A DNA stretch of 64,000 bases, taken from the NCBI RefSeq assembly GCF_900143545.1, contig NZ_FREV01000002.1, positions 372,018 through 436,017 on the forward strand. Reading direction: 5' to 3'. This DNA comes from Loktanella sp. Alg231-35 (lineage in GTDB: Bacteria > Pseudomonadota > Alphaproteobacteria > Rhodobacterales > Rhodobacteraceae). Positions 26,596 to 35,893 of this stretch are shown here, in pieces (position 1 is the stretch's first letter; the number at the start of each line of letters is the position of its first letter). The position numbers and the translations under genes were made by a program. A model generated the notes under the pieces. It did not search any database. It saw nothing but the letters and a program-made list of their open reading frames with translations, and had not been told where the DNA came from.

Positions 26596-27468
26596 TTAGC
26601 CGTTCAGCTTGGCCACTTCTGCGGCAAAGTCTTCTTCGACTTTTTCGATGCCTTCGCCGACTTCGAGGCGAACAAAGCCTGTGACTTCTACGCCTGCTTC
26701 AGCCGCAGCCGCTGCAACCGTAAGGTCAGGGTTCACGACGAACTGCTGGTTCAGCAACGTCACTTCGGCCATGTATTTTTTCATACGGCCTACGATCATC
26801 TTTTCGATCACAGCTTCTGGCTTGCCGCTTTCGCGTGCAATGTCCATCTGGACCTGCTTTTCCTTCTCAACCACGGCCGCATCAAGGTCAGCTTCGGACA
26901 AGGATGCAGGGTTGGCAGCCGCAATGTGCATTGCGACCTGACGGCCAAACGCTTCGTTGTCGCCGGTCATTGCGACCAGAACGCCGATGCTGCCCATGCC
27001 GGGTGCCGCTGCATTGTGGACGTAGTTCACAACAGACGCACCTTCGAGTGCTGCCATACGGCGCACGGACATGTTTTCGCCGATCACGGCAACCGCGTCA
27101 GTCACTGTCTGTTCCACGGACTTGCCGCCCATGTCGGCGGCTTTCAGACCGTCGATGTCAGATGTGCCCAAAGCCACATCAGCGATGCCAGCAACCATTT
27201 TCTGGAAGTCGGCGTTTTTCGCAACAAAGTCGGTCTCGGAGTTCACTTCGACCGCAACACCTTTGCCGCCCTTCACTGCGACAGCCACAAGGCCCTCAGC
27301 AGCGGTACGGCCGGATTTCTTTGCAGCCTTTGCAAGGCCCTTGGTGCGCAGCCAGTCAACAGCGGCTTCCATGTCGCCGTCGTTTTCGGTCAGCGCCTTT
27401 TTGGCGTCCATCATGCCTGCGCCTGTGCTGTCGCGCAGCTCTTTCACCATTGCAGCGGTGATTGCCAT
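26596..27468 (-). CDS. tsf: Translation elongation factor Ts
   Basis: 290 residues, full length. EF-Ts is the nucleotide exchange factor that reloads EF-Tu with GTP. The N-terminal UBA-like domain ([20 protein letters not shown]) and the signature [15 protein letters not shown] are clear. The start follows a GGAGAAAG-type ribosome site. It lies 74 bases after rpsB on the same strand, the usual bacterial order. Confidence 0.97.
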   Translation of the reverse strand: MAITAAMVKELRDSTGAGMMDAKKALTENDGDMEAAVDWLRTKGLAKAAKKSGRTAAEGLVAVAVKGGKGVAVEVNSETDFVAKNADFQKMVAGIADVALGTSDIDGLKAADMGGKSVEQTVTDAVAVIGENMSVRRMAALEGASVVNYVHNAAAPGMGSIGVLVAMTGDNEAFGRQVAMHIAAANPASLSEADLDAAVVEKEKQVQMDIARESGKPEAVIEKMIVGRMKKYMAEVTLLNQQFVVNPDLTVAAAAAEAGVEVTGFVRLEVGEGIEKVEEDFAAEVAKLNG

Positions 27469-27542
27469 GTTACTTTCTCCTTAAGAGGTATAATGCGTTG
27501 CAGGCGGGGCCGATGGCCCCTGCCCGACTAATTTAGTGACGC

Positions 27543-28334
27543 TTACTCAGCGGTGGCTTCGGCTGGTGCTTCTGCGGCAGCTTCTTCAGCAACCGCTTCC
27601 TCAACCAGTTCTTCCATCTCGCCCATGTCGATGCCAGCGGCACCCATCTGTGCGGTCATACCGTCAAGGGCAGCACGTGCAGCCAGATCGGTATAAAGTG
27701 CGATGGCGCGGGCCGCGTCGTCGTTGCCGGGGATCACATAGTCAACGCCTGCGGGTGAGCAGTTGGTGTCAACAATTGCCACAACTGGGATGCCCAGTTT
27801 GTTGGCTTCTGCGATGGCCAGATCTTCTTTGTTGCAGTCGATGACGAACAACAGATCAGGCACGCCGCCCATTTCGCGGATACCGCCCAAGGACGCTTCC
27901 AGTTTGCCCTGCTCACGCTCCATGCCAAGACGCTCTTTCTTGGTCAGACCGGCAAAACCGTTTGCGGAGGCTTCATCAATTGCCTTTAGGCGGTTGATGG
28001 ACTGCGAAACAGTTTTCCAGTTGGTCAGTGTGCCGCCCAGCCAGCGGTGGTTCATGTAGAACTGCGCTGACTTCTCGGCAGCATCCATGATTGGTTTGGC
28101 TGCTTGGCGCTTGGTGCCGACGAACAGAACGCGGCCGCCTTTTGCGACTGTGTCACGGATGACTTGCAGCGCCTGATCCAGCATCGGAACCGTCTGTGTG
28201 AGGTCCATGATGTGGATGCCGTTGCGTGATCCGTAGATGTATTGATCCATCTTTGGGTTCCAGCGCGCTGTCTGGTGGCCAAAGTGTACGCCTGCTTCAA
28301 GCAGCTGACGCATGGAGAACTCGGGAAGAGCCAT
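27543..28334 (-). CDS. rpsB: 30S ribosomal protein S2
   Basis: 263 residues from the ATG at 28334, which follows GGAAAAGGAAAA; the longer frame adds eight implausible residues. Signatures [41 protein letters not shown] and the later [20 protein letters not shown] are those of S2. The C-terminal tail is acidic and alanine-rich ([19 protein letters not shown]), common in alphaproteobacteria. It assembles late on the 30S head-body junction. It is co-oriented with tsf. Confidence 0.97.
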   Translation of the reverse strand: MALPEFSMRQLLEAGVHFGHQTARWNPKMDQYIYGSRNGIHIMDLTQTVPMLDQALQVIRDTVAKGGRVLFVGTKRQAAKPIMDAAEKSAQFYMNHRWLGGTLTNWKTVSQSINRLKAIDEASANGFAGLTKKERLGMEREQGKLEASLGGIREMGGVPDLLFVIDCNKEDLAIAEANKLGIPVVAIVDTNCSPAGVDYVIPGNDDAARAIALYTDLAARAALDGMTAQMGAAGIDMGEMEELVEEAVAEEAAAEAPAEATAE

Positions 28335-28451
28335 GTCGTTTTCCTTTTCCGGTTTCAAGCCTCAGCGGGGGATCAGCGTTGTGCCAACCGGTGGATGTCT
28401 TGGGATTTCTCCCCAACACACCCGCCCCCGCCTGCGGGATTAAGTGAGCGC

Positions 28452-28480
28452 CCTATAGCTGGCGTTCACAGGTGGTGCAA
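28452..28480 (-). promoter_or_regulatory. Predicted sigma-70 promoter of rpsB-tsf
   Basis: On the minus strand TTGCAC (28480-28475), a 17-base spacer, then TATAGG (28457-28452). This gives an rpsB leader of about 110 bases, which contains a small TTGGG/CCCAA hairpin (28400-28416). Confidence 0.6.
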
Positions 28481-28507
28481 GCCCATGGGCGGTCCCAAGG
28501 CAGTATT

Positions 28508-29884
28508 TCAAAGAATTGTCCGCTCAATGAACCAATAGGCGCCGACAAATGCGATAGCGAGCGAGCATGGCACGGCCACAAGACGGCGGTAAGCCTCTTG
28601 TTGGTCGCGCAGCCCGATGGACGCCATGCAAAGTACAAAGACCGCGGCCAACGGCCCCGCAAAGAGCCAGACAGGGTTTTCCAGCAGCGTAGAAAGCCCC
28701 GCAGGATCAAGTGCGATCAAGGCCAATGCGACAGCAAGCAAGACGCCATAAAGCACAAAGCCCCGTGCGGCCTCGTTTGCGCCGCGATCAATCCGCAGTG
28801 CTTGCCAGACGCAAAGGAACATCACGGCAATCACGAACAACTGGCCCACTTCGACGCCGACGTTAAAGCCGATCAATGCAGGCACAAATGTGGCCTCTGG
28901 CAGGCCAAATTCGGCCAAAACCGACGCAAAGCCCAGCCCGTGCAGTAGGCCAAAGATAAAGATCACGAAGGGCCGCCAGGGGCTGATCCCTTTCATGAAG
29001 ATGTTTTCAACCGCCACATAAACGATAGAGAGCGCGATCAGCGGCTCAACCACGGCGATGAACTCAATCCCGAACGTGCCGAGAAAGAAATCATCCATGA
29101 ACGCCGTGTAACCAAGAGCGGCAAGCGCGAGCGTGATCGTATGAGCCACGGTAAACAGCGACACCTGCAACAGCAGCGGACGGAACCGTGCGGCCAGAAA
29201 GAACAGGCCAAGCACAAACAAGATGTGATCAAGACCCTTTGGCACGATGTGGTCAAAACCCACGGGGATATAATCAACAAAGGTTTCCCAGCCGGTCGAC
29301 TGGTTGCCGCCGCGCAGGCCAAACTCTTCGGACAACGCGCCTGCTTCCAGATAGCCGTCATAGGGTTCAGGTACATCCATTTGCCGCAGAACCAGCACGC
29401 CAAATTCCGACGCCCAGCCTATTTGCAATGTCTCGGCACCGTCAGGCAATTTCGCGTTGAAGGTGATAGTAGAGGGTCGCGCAGCCTCGACGTTCCCAAC
29501 GGGGCCCACGTCAACCTGCACCAATTCAGGGATCAGCGGCTGGCCATCGGCGGTCAGGGTGATTCCCTGCGCCATCTGCGGCCAGAAGGCTTCGAATCGC
29601 TGTTGCAGGTCGGCGGGCGGCAGCGCGCGCAGCTCATCATAGGTGGCAGCGGCTTCGCTTTCATTGGTGTCGGCCACTTCGGTCAGGTCAATGCCCGCCA
29701 CAAAGCTTTCTAGGTCGGCCCGGACTTCAACCGTAACGGTATCATCATCGGCCCGTAAATCAGCGATTGCAGGCAAAACCTCGTGCGCATTGGCCACTGA
29801 CAGTGTTGTGAACCAAACCACTACGGCGCTTGACAAAACCCGAAGAAAAGCCACCTTTGCGGCAGTCAAAAAGGAAGTTCTCAT
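28508..29884 (-). CDS. HupE/UreJ-family membrane protein with large N-terminal exported domain
   Basis: 458 residues from the ATG at 29884 (GAGGGCAAGAAG upstream). A signal peptide (ending TTLSVANA before HEVLP) is followed by an exported domain of about 180 residues, then seven or so membrane helices. The membrane part carries HupE/UreJ_2 hallmarks GLDHILFVLGLFFL, FTVAHTITLALA and FGLLHGLGFA with conserved histidines. Relatives are thought to move nickel or cobalt, but many of this long form are uncharacterised. The start codon overlaps head-to-head with that of the DUF4198 gene. A GTG at 29854 would avoid the overlap but has no ribosome site. Confidence 0.85.
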   Translation of the reverse strand: MRTSFLTAAKVAFLRVLSSAVVVWFTTLSVANAHEVLPAIADLRADDDTVTVEVRADLESFVAGIDLTEVADTNESEAAATYDELRALPPADLQQRFEAFWPQMAQGITLTADGQPLIPELVQVDVGPVGNVEAARPSTITFNAKLPDGAETLQIGWASEFGVLVLRQMDVPEPYDGYLEAGALSEEFGLRGGNQSTGWETFVDYIPVGFDHIVPKGLDHILFVLGLFFLAARFRPLLLQVSLFTVAHTITLALAALGYTAFMDDFFLGTFGIEFIAVVEPLIALSIVYVAVENIFMKGISPWRPFVIFIFGLLHGLGFASVLAEFGLPEATFVPALIGFNVGVEVGQLFVIAVMFLCVWQALRIDRGANEAARGFVLYGVLLAVALALIALDPAGLSTLLENPVWLFAGPLAAVFVLCMASIGLRDQQEAYRRLVAVPCSLAIAFVGAYWFIERTIL

Positions 29885-30683
29885 GCGTCTTCTTGCCCTC
29901 ATTTTTAGCATTGTTGCTCTGCCAGCGGTGGCCCATGAATTTTGGATCGAACCGTTGCAGTATCAGATTGAGGCGGACGGTAGCCTTGAAGCCAATATTG
30001 TCAATGGGGAGGAATTTGCAGGCGGCGATTTAGCCTTTCTGCCGAACCGCTTTGTGAATTTCGTCCTGTTTCTTGGTGATGATGCGGAGCAGGTCAGCGG
30101 CCGCCCCGGTGATATTCCAGCATTGCAGCAACAACCGCTTGGCGAGGGGCTTCATATCGCGGCCTATCAGGCGACCAATGCAACGGTTACCTATGAGGAA
30201 TGGGAGAAGTTTCAGAAGTTTGTCGATCACAAGGATTTCGGTGACATCCGCAGCCAGCATATCGAACGCGGCATCTCGCTTGATGGCTTTCGCGAGGTCT
30301 ATTCGCGCCATGTCAAAACCCTGATTGCCGTGGGCAACGGTGAAGGCAGTGACCGGCGCGTTGGCCTTGAGACAGAGATTGTCGCCCTCAAAAACCCATA
30401 TACTGACGATCTGTCTGAAGGGATGAAGGTACAGGTTTATTACCGTAACGAATTGCGCGCCGATGTGCAGGTCGAGGTTTTTGAAAAAGGGCCCGATGGG
30501 CGGGTTGGCATTGGCCTTTACCGGACCAATGCCGAAGGCATTGCGACCTTCCCGGTGCGCCCCGGCTATCGCTACATGGCTGACGCGGTTGTCCTGCGTG
30601 CCCCAAACATTGAACTGGCGGCGACGTCCAATGCGTCCTGGGAGACGCTTTGGGCCAATCTGACGTTTGCTGTGCCTCAGTAA
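29883..30683 (+). CDS. DUF4198-type exported protein
   Basis: 266 residues from the ATG at 29883, which has an AAGGAAG ribosome site; the frame opens upstream but that part is the antisense of the HupE-like gene. Signal peptide MRLLALIFSIVALPAVA is cut before HEFWIEP, the usual start of mature DUF4198 proteins. The C-terminal part (EGMKVQVYYRNELRADVQVEVFEK, then NAEGIATFPVRPGYRYMADAV) has a beta-sandwich look. Family members are linked to nickel or cobalt uptake (NikM-like), which fits the divergent HupE-like permease. The function is inferred from family and position. Confidence 0.8.
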   Translation: MRLLALIFSIVALPAVAHEFWIEPLQYQIEADGSLEANIVNGEEFAGGDLAFLPNRFVNFVLFLGDDAEQVSGRPGDIPALQQQPLGEGLHIAAYQATNATVTYEEWEKFQKFVDHKDFGDIRSQHIERGISLDGFREVYSRHVKTLIAVGNGEGSDRRVGLETEIVALKNPYTDDLSEGMKVQVYYRNELRADVQVEVFEKGPDGRVGIGLYRTNAEGIATFPVRPGYRYMADAVVLRAPNIELAATSNASWETLWANLTFAVPQ

Positions 30684-30724
30684 CGGGTATTGCCCTTGTC
30701 TAGGCGCTGCGCCAGAAGGCCGGA

Positions 30725-31618
30725 ATGAATAAGACACCTGATATTATATGCATTGGATCGGTCCTGTGGGATGTGATCGGGCGTGCGGCCAGCCACATGC
30801 GCGTGGGTTCAGACGTGCCAGGCCGGATCACCCGCCTGCCCGGCGGAGTGGCGATGAACATCGCGATGACGCTGCGCCGCTTTGGAATGACCCCTGCCCT
30901 GCTAACCACAATTGGGCGCGATGCCGAGGGCGAAGAACTGATTGCCGAAGTGCTGCGCATGGGCATGATCTGTGATCATATTTACCGCTCGGAAGATCTG
31001 CCCACCGACGTCTATATGGCGGTTGAAGGTGCCAACGGATTGATTGCGGCGATTGCTGACGCGCATTCGCTTGAGGCAGCGGGCGACAAGATCTTGCGTG
31101 CAATGTCAGATGGCGCGCTTGGCCGTGAAGATGCACCCTTTGCCGGACCAGTCGCCTTGGACGGCAACCTGACCGAGGAATTGCTGCAACTGATTGCCGC
31201 CTCGCCTCTTTTTGCGGCCGCTGATTTGCGCGTGGCGCCTGCCTCTCCGGGCAAGGCAGAGCGTTTGCTGGCGTTGCTGGGTCACCCGTCCGCGACACTT
31301 TACGTAAACCTCGAAGAGGCGGGTTTGCTGTGCCAGACGACATTCACTGCCTCTGCGACGGCAGCAGAGGCGTTGATTGCACGCGGCGCGCACCGTGTGC
31401 TGGTTACTGACGGCGGCCAATCTGCCTCCGAGGGCACCAAAGGCGATATCATCACCCAAACACCGCCCTCTGTTATGGTGACCCGTGTGACCGGCGCAGG
31501 CGATACCTTTATGGCGGCCCATATCGCGTCAGAGGCGCAAGGCATGGATCGCACCTCAGCCTTGACCCGCGCGCTGAATGCCGCCGCCACCTATGTTTCC
31601 GGAGAGACCCCACTATGA
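30725..31618 (+). CDS. psuK: PfkB-family sugar kinase, probable pseudouridine kinase
   Basis: 297 residues. PfkB signatures are DVIGRAASHMRVGSDVPGRI and GGVAMNIAMTLRRFG near the N-terminus, and RVTGAGDTFMAAHIA near the C-terminus with the catalytic Asp. The specific call, phosphorylation of pseudouridine to its 5'-phosphate, comes from its 4-base overlap with psuG, which cleaves exactly that product. Without psuG it would be only a generic ribokinase-type enzyme. Confidence 0.88.
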   Translation: MNKTPDIICIGSVLWDVIGRAASHMRVGSDVPGRITRLPGGVAMNIAMTLRRFGMTPALLTTIGRDAEGEELIAEVLRMGMICDHIYRSEDLPTDVYMAVEGANGLIAAIADAHSLEAAGDKILRAMSDGALGREDAPFAGPVALDGNLTEELLQLIAASPLFAAADLRVAPASPGKAERLLALLGHPSATLYVNLEEAGLLCQTTFTASATAAEALIARGAHRVLVTDGGQSASEGTKGDIITQTPPSVMVTRVTGAGDTFMAAHIASEAQGMDRTSALTRALNAAATYVSGETPL

Positions 31619-32535
31619 TCCCTATTCGCTATAGCGCCGAAGTGACCCAAGCGCGCAACGAGGGCACAGCCATTGTCGCCCTTGAAAGCACGATCATCAC
31701 CCACGGTATGCCGTTCCCCCAAAACGTGGAAACCGCCCGATTGGTCGAAGCCGATGTGCGCGCCGCAGGGGCCGTGCCGGCCACGATTGCGGTACTGAAC
31801 GGAACACTGCACGTTGGTCTAGAAACCGGCGAGTTGGACCTGTTGGGACAGGCGCAGGATGTGGCCAAACTGTCTCGGGCAGATATGGCCGCCTGCATTG
31901 CCACGGGCGGCACAGGCGCGACAACCGTTGCGGCCACGATGATTGCCGCACATCTGGCGGGCATCCACGTCTTTGCCACAGGTGGTATCGGTGGCGTGCA
32001 TCGCGGCGCGGAACACAGCTTTGACATCTCCGCCGACCTGCACGAGTTGGCGCAAACACCGGTGACGGTGGTGGCAGCGGGTGCCAAGGCGATCCTTGAT
32101 CTGTCAAAAACCTATGAGGTGCTAGAGACGCTTGGCGTGCCAGTCATCGCCTACGGGCAAGACATGTTGCCTGCGTTCTGGTCTGCGACCTCTGACATGG
32201 CGGCCCCGTTGCGGATGGATAGTGCGGCCCAGATCGCCAAGGCGCAAATGACGCGCACAGCGATGGGGCTTGCGGGCGGGCAGTTAGTCACAAATCCAAT
32301 TCCCATGGCGGATGAAATACCCGCAGATCACCTGCAACCCATCATTGATCAGGCACTGGCCGAGGCAGACGCACAATCCGTCAGCGCCAAGGCGGTCACG
32401 CCTTTCCTGTTAGGGCGCATTTTTGAGCTGACAGAGGGGCGATCCCTGACTGCCAATATCGCACTTGTACGCAACAACGCCCGACTTGCTGCACAAATTG
32501 CGGTCGCAATGGGGGAATTGCGCGCGGCATCATGA
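31615..32535 (+). CDS. psuG: Pseudouridine-5'-phosphate glycosidase
   Basis: 306 residues, full length. It splits pseudouridine 5'-phosphate into uracil and ribose 5-phosphate. Family signatures: ALESTIITHGMPFPQN, TGGTGATTVAATMIAAH, FATGGIGGVHRG and TPVTVVAAGAKAILDLSKT with the active-site Lys. It overlaps psuK (ATGA) and forms the pseudouridine breakdown pair with it. Confidence 0.95.
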   Translation: MIPIRYSAEVTQARNEGTAIVALESTIITHGMPFPQNVETARLVEADVRAAGAVPATIAVLNGTLHVGLETGELDLLGQAQDVAKLSRADMAACIATGGTGATTVAATMIAAHLAGIHVFATGGIGGVHRGAEHSFDISADLHELAQTPVTVVAAGAKAILDLSKTYEVLETLGVPVIAYGQDMLPAFWSATSDMAAPLRMDSAAQIAKAQMTRTAMGLAGGQLVTNPIPMADEIPADHLQPIIDQALAEADAQSVSAKAVTPFLLGRIFELTEGRSLTANIALVRNNARLAAQIAVAMGELRAAS

Positions 32536-32601
32536 GCTTGCGCTTGCTGTGTGCCTCACCAGTGCATAAGTGTGCGTTAACGAAACACTTGGAAATGCGC
32601 G

Positions 32602-33330
32602 ATGCTTGATCCCAACGCACCTGACGGCAAACGGCGCAATAAGCCGGGCATGATTTCGCGGATGCGGAGTAACTTTCTGGCCGGTCTGATCATCGTTGCC
32701 CCAATCGGGATGACGGTCTGGCTGATCTGGACGGTTGTGGGCTGGGTTGACAGTTGGGTCTGGCCGTTTGTGCCGGACGCCTATCAACCAACCGAATTGC
32801 TGAACCGGATCATGGGCCGCGAGCCGGGCAATGAGATCAACGTGAACGTCCGTGGCGTTGGTGTTGTGATTTTCCTGATCTTCACCATGCTTGTCGGCTG
32901 GGTTGGTAAAGGCCTGATCGGGCGATCATTTCTGGGCATGGGCGAACGCCTGGTGGACCGCATGCCGGTTGTTCGGTCGATCTACAATGCAGTCAAACAG
33001 ATATCCGAGACCGTCTTTTCGCAGCGCGACACCTCATTCGACAAGGCCTGTCTGGTGGAATACCCGCGCCGGGGCATCTGGGCGATTGCCTTTATCTCGA
33101 CCAATGCCAAGGGCGAGATTGACGCAAAGTTGAACGATGGCGAACCCATCGTGACGGTGTTCCTGCCCACAACGCCAAACCCCACGTCGGGGTTCTTGCT
33201 GTTCTTGCCGCAGCGCGATGTGCAAGTGCTGGATATGACGGTCGAGGATGCGGCCAAATTGGTGATCTCCGCGGGCCTTGTTTATCCCAATGGGGTTGAG
33301 GCCAAAGACCCGCCAGCGGTCGAAGACTAG
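32602..33330 (+). CDS. DUF502 family membrane protein
   Basis: 242 residues. After a basic N-terminus there are two membrane helices (FLAGLIIVAPIGMTVWLIWTV at about 27-47 and GVVIFLIFTMLVGWVGKGLIG) and then a soluble C-terminal domain with VYNAVKQ-like IYNAVKQISETVF, PTTPNPTSGFLLFLP and VEDAAKLVISAGL, the DUF502 pattern. The function is not known. It is followed three bases later by the amino-acid exporter gene. Confidence 0.88.
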   Translation: MLDPNAPDGKRRNKPGMISRMRSNFLAGLIIVAPIGMTVWLIWTVVGWVDSWVWPFVPDAYQPTELLNRIMGREPGNEINVNVRGVGVVIFLIFTMLVGWVGKGLIGRSFLGMGERLVDRMPVVRSIYNAVKQISETVFSQRDTSFDKACLVEYPRRGIWAIAFISTNAKGEIDAKLNDGEPIVTVFLPTTPNPTSGFLLFLPQRDVQVLDMTVEDAAKLVISAGLVYPNGVEAKDPPAVED

Positions 33331-33333
33331 ACG

Positions 33334-33936
33334 ATGATTGCGGCAGGACTGACCGGCTTTGCTACGGCCTTTGCCCTGATCCTCGCCATCGGCGCCCAGA
33401 ACGCCTTTGTGTTGCGCCAAGGGTTGGCCAAGGCACATGTGTTTTGGCTCTGCCTACTTTGTGCGGTGTCCGACGCATTGCTGATCACCGCAGGTGTGTT
33501 GGGCTTTGGCATCATTGTAGAGCTTTACCCCCTGTTGCCCCAGATCATGGCCTGGGGTGGTGCTGCGTTCCTATTTGTCTACGGGGCGATGCGGCTTTGG
33601 GCGGCGTGGCAGGGCAATTATGCGATGCAATTGTCCGGGCAATCTGCCGGGCTATGGGCGACGCTGGCGACGGGGGCCGCGTTTACTTGGCTCAATCCGC
33701 ATGTCTATCTGGACACGTTGGGGCTGGTTGGTGCGGTATCCACGCAATTTACTGACATCGCTGAAAAAACAGCCTTTGGAATTGGCGCGGTGACATCGTC
33801 ATTCGTCTTCTTCTTCAGCCTTGGTTATGGCGCGCGTCTGCTTGCCCCCGTCATGCAATCGGCGCGCGCATGGCGCATACTGGACGTGTTGATCGGCGTT
33901 GTGATGTGGGCATTGGCGGTCAAACTGCTTAGCTGA
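33334..33936 (+). CDS. LysE/ArgO-family amino-acid exporter
   Basis: 200 residues with about six membrane helices. The start TGFATAFALILAIGAQNAFVLRQGL and the later AFTWLNPHVYLDTLGLVGA are the LysE/ArgO signatures. It probably exports lysine or arginine and protects against excess. It lies three bases after the DUF502 gene and overlaps the convergent patatin-like gene by 8 bases. Symbol argO is not given because substrate is not shown. Confidence 0.9.
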   Translation: MIAAGLTGFATAFALILAIGAQNAFVLRQGLAKAHVFWLCLLCAVSDALLITAGVLGFGIIVELYPLLPQIMAWGGAAFLFVYGAMRLWAAWQGNYAMQLSGQSAGLWATLATGAAFTWLNPHVYLDTLGLVGAVSTQFTDIAEKTAFGIGAVTSSFVFFFSLGYGARLLAPVMQSARAWRILDVLIGVVMWALAVKLLS

Positions 33937-34960
33937 ACATCTCGGTCAGGTTAACTGAACTGCGCTTGCCAATGTCCTTTTTGTGGTCTTTGAGGAAAGT
34001 ATCCGCCGCAGCCTCGCCCGCTTGCTTTAACCGCGCGAGGATGACCGGCGATGGAATGGTCTTTGTCGCGACATTGAGGTCATTCATCAGATCATCATCC
34101 GCAATCATATGGACCAGAACATTCTTCATCGTGCCCCGTTTGATCGCGCCGTCTTCAAGCAGCCGCCTGACAAATTCAATCGCGCGCAATTCGCGCAAGA
34201 GCGAACTGTTAAAGCTGATCTCATTGATCCGGTTCTGGATCGATTGGCTGTCCCTGGGCAAGGCATCACGATGAAGCGGATTGATATTTACGACTAGAAT
34301 ATCGTCTGGTAAATTACTGACAAATAAAGGGAAAAGTGCAGGGTTTCCTGTATAACCACCGTCCCAGAACGCCTCGACCTTGCCGGTCTTGGGGTCCTCA
34401 AATTCCACCGCCTTAAACAGGCTGGGCAGGCAGGCAGAGGCCATAATGGCGTCTGGCACGATCTCTTCACCTGCAAAGACGCGGATCTTGCCAGAGCGGA
34501 CGTTGGTAGCGCAGATGTGCAACGCAGGCCCTTCGGTCGCGCAGACAGCATCATAGTGGAATTTCTCGACGATCCGGCTGAGTGGGTTTTGCATTGCCGG
34601 GCCGTAGGCATAAGGCGACATCAGGCGCGTTGTCATGTCCAGGGCCGCGTAGATTGGCGAAAATTCCATCGCCTTGGCCCAAAGCTGGGCCGTTGGTGTT
34701 GCCGCACTCATCCACGGCGCAAAAAGCGGGTCAGTGATTGCCCCGATTTGTGTCCACAACCAATCAAGGTTTTCGCGCGCACCCTCGCGCCCGCCTGCAA
34801 CCCAGCCGGATTTCAGCGCGGCAGCATTCAACGCACCCGCAGATGTGCCTGAAATCGCTGCGATTTCAATATCTTCGTCTTGTAGAAAGCGACACAGCAC
34901 ACCCCATGTAAAGGCGCCGTGCGCGCCCCCACCCTGCAGTGCCAGATTGATCCGCTTCAC
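33929..34960 (-). CDS. Patatin-like phospholipase
   Basis: 343 residues from a GTG in a 4-base overlap (GTGA) with bdhA. The Ser-Asp dyad of the patatin family is intact: oxyanion loop ALQGGGAHGAFTWG, nucleophile elbow SGTSAGALNA and WDGGYTGNPALFP. It is a soluble enzyme acting on acyl esters of lipids. The tight link to bdhA, found in many alphaproteobacteria, suggests it takes part in lipid or polyhydroxybutyrate turnover; that is inference. Confidence 0.9.
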   Translation of the reverse strand: MKRINLALQGGGAHGAFTWGVLCRFLQDEDIEIAAISGTSAGALNAAALKSGWVAGGREGARENLDWLWTQIGAITDPLFAPWMSAATPTAQLWAKAMEFSPIYAALDMTTRLMSPYAYGPAMQNPLSRIVEKFHYDAVCATEGPALHICATNVRSGKIRVFAGEEIVPDAIMASACLPSLFKAVEFEDPKTGKVEAFWDGGYTGNPALFPLFVSNLPDDILVVNINPLHRDALPRDSQSIQNRINEISFNSSLLRELRAIEFVRRLLEDGAIKRGTMKNVLVHMIADDDLMNDLNVATKTIPSPVILARLKQAGEAAADTFLKDHKKDIGKRSSVNLTEMFS

Positions 34961-35730
34961 AGTGCTGTCCAGCCGCCATCAACCGAAATCGTCGTACCAG
35001 TGATCTGTGCGGCGGCGTCAGAAGCAAGGAAGGCAACGGTGCCACCCAATTGTTCGACTGTGGCAAATTCCTTGGATGGCTGGCGTTCCAGCATGACGTT
35101 CTTGATCACGTCCTCGCGGGACATGTTGTATTCTTTCATGGTGTCGGGGATTTGCGCCTCGACCAATGGGGTCAGCACATAGCCGGGACAAACCGCGTTG
35201 CAGGTGATCGGTTCCTGCGCGGTTTCCAAACCGATGGTCTTAGTCAGGCCGACGATACCGTGTTTGGCCGCGACATAGGCGGATTTATAGGGCGATGCAG
35301 TCAGCCCGTGGGCAGAAGCAATGTTGACGATCCGGCCATAGCCTTTTTCGCGCATGCCAGTCACTGCAGCGGCGATTGTGTGAAAGGCAGAACTGAGGTT
35401 AATCGCAATGATCGCGTCCCATTTGCCTGTTGGAAAATCCTGCACCGGGGCCACGTGTTGGATGCCCGCGTTATTCACCAGAATATCGCATCCACCCGCA
35501 GCGGCGATCAGGCGCCGGCAGTCATCCGCCTTGGACATGTCGGCTTGCACGTACTTCGCATCGACCCCGGTCGCCTTGGCGATTTCGGCGGCCAAAGCGT
35601 GATCTTCTTCGGTGTCAGTGAATGAGTTGAGCACCACATTGGCACCCGCCTTGGCCAATTCACGGGCAACGCCCAGACCAATGCCAGAGTTGGATCCGGT
35701 GATAACGGCGGTTTTTCCTGCAAGTGACAT
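34957..35730 (-). CDS. bdhA: D-3-hydroxybutyrate dehydrogenase
   Basis: 257 residues, classical SDR. It interconverts 3-hydroxybutyrate and acetoacetate with NAD. Motifs: TGSNSGIGLGVA, LVNNAGIQHVAP, the catalytic Ser in VNIASAHGL with YVAAKHG, and the family-specific NAVCPGYVLTPLVEAQIP. The gene follows a GGGAGC ribosome site. It is first in an operon with the patatin-like gene. A strong terminator hairpin lies 81 bases upstream on the same strand, so the gene may be reached by read-through from the promoter at 35894-35922. Confidence 0.95.
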   Translation of the reverse strand: MSLAGKTAVITGSNSGIGLGVARELAKAGANVVLNSFTDTEEDHALAAEIAKATGVDAKYVQADMSKADDCRRLIAAAGGCDILVNNAGIQHVAPVQDFPTGKWDAIIAINLSSAFHTIAAAVTGMREKGYGRIVNIASAHGLTASPYKSAYVAAKHGIVGLTKTIGLETAQEPITCNAVCPGYVLTPLVEAQIPDTMKEYNMSREDVIKNVMLERQPSKEFATVEQLGGTVAFLASDAAAQITGTTISVDGGWTAL

Positions 35731-35811
35731 GATTTAGCTCCCGATTCTCTTGCGTTCGACTCACAGTATATGCTGCAACTGCGAAAGCCACGTTACGGTT
35801 CCGTGAGCCAT

Positions 35812-35887
35812 AAAAAAAACGCCCGCACAAGGCGGGCGTAAAGTTATTGAGGCAGGTTTCATACAGGCAAGAAACCTATCGAGCAGT
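35812..35887 (-). ncRNA. Predicted short terminated transcript upstream of bdhA (sRNA or attenuator leader)
   Basis: A promoter-like element at 35894-35922 would start a minus-strand RNA near 35887. It contains a 7-bp hairpin AGGTTTC / GAAACCT (35877-35871 with 35860-35854, 10-base loop) and ends in a classic terminator: 8-bp stem ACGCCCGC / GCGGGCGT (35839-35819, 5-base loop) followed by a run of eight T. The RNA would be about 76 bases and contains no open frame of note. No minus-strand gene lies upstream that would need this terminator. It is either an independent small RNA or a leader that attenuates bdhA. Confidence 0.6.
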
Positions 35888-35893
35888 GACCTC

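Noticed and set aside
26315..26599. Plus-strand frame of 94 codons before tsf
   Set aside because: It runs through the tsf terminator hairpin and lacks a ribosome site and any known motif.
29643..29882. Upstream extension of the DUF4198 gene
   Set aside because: It is antisense to the HupE-like coding region; the signal peptide and ribosome site support the start at 29883.
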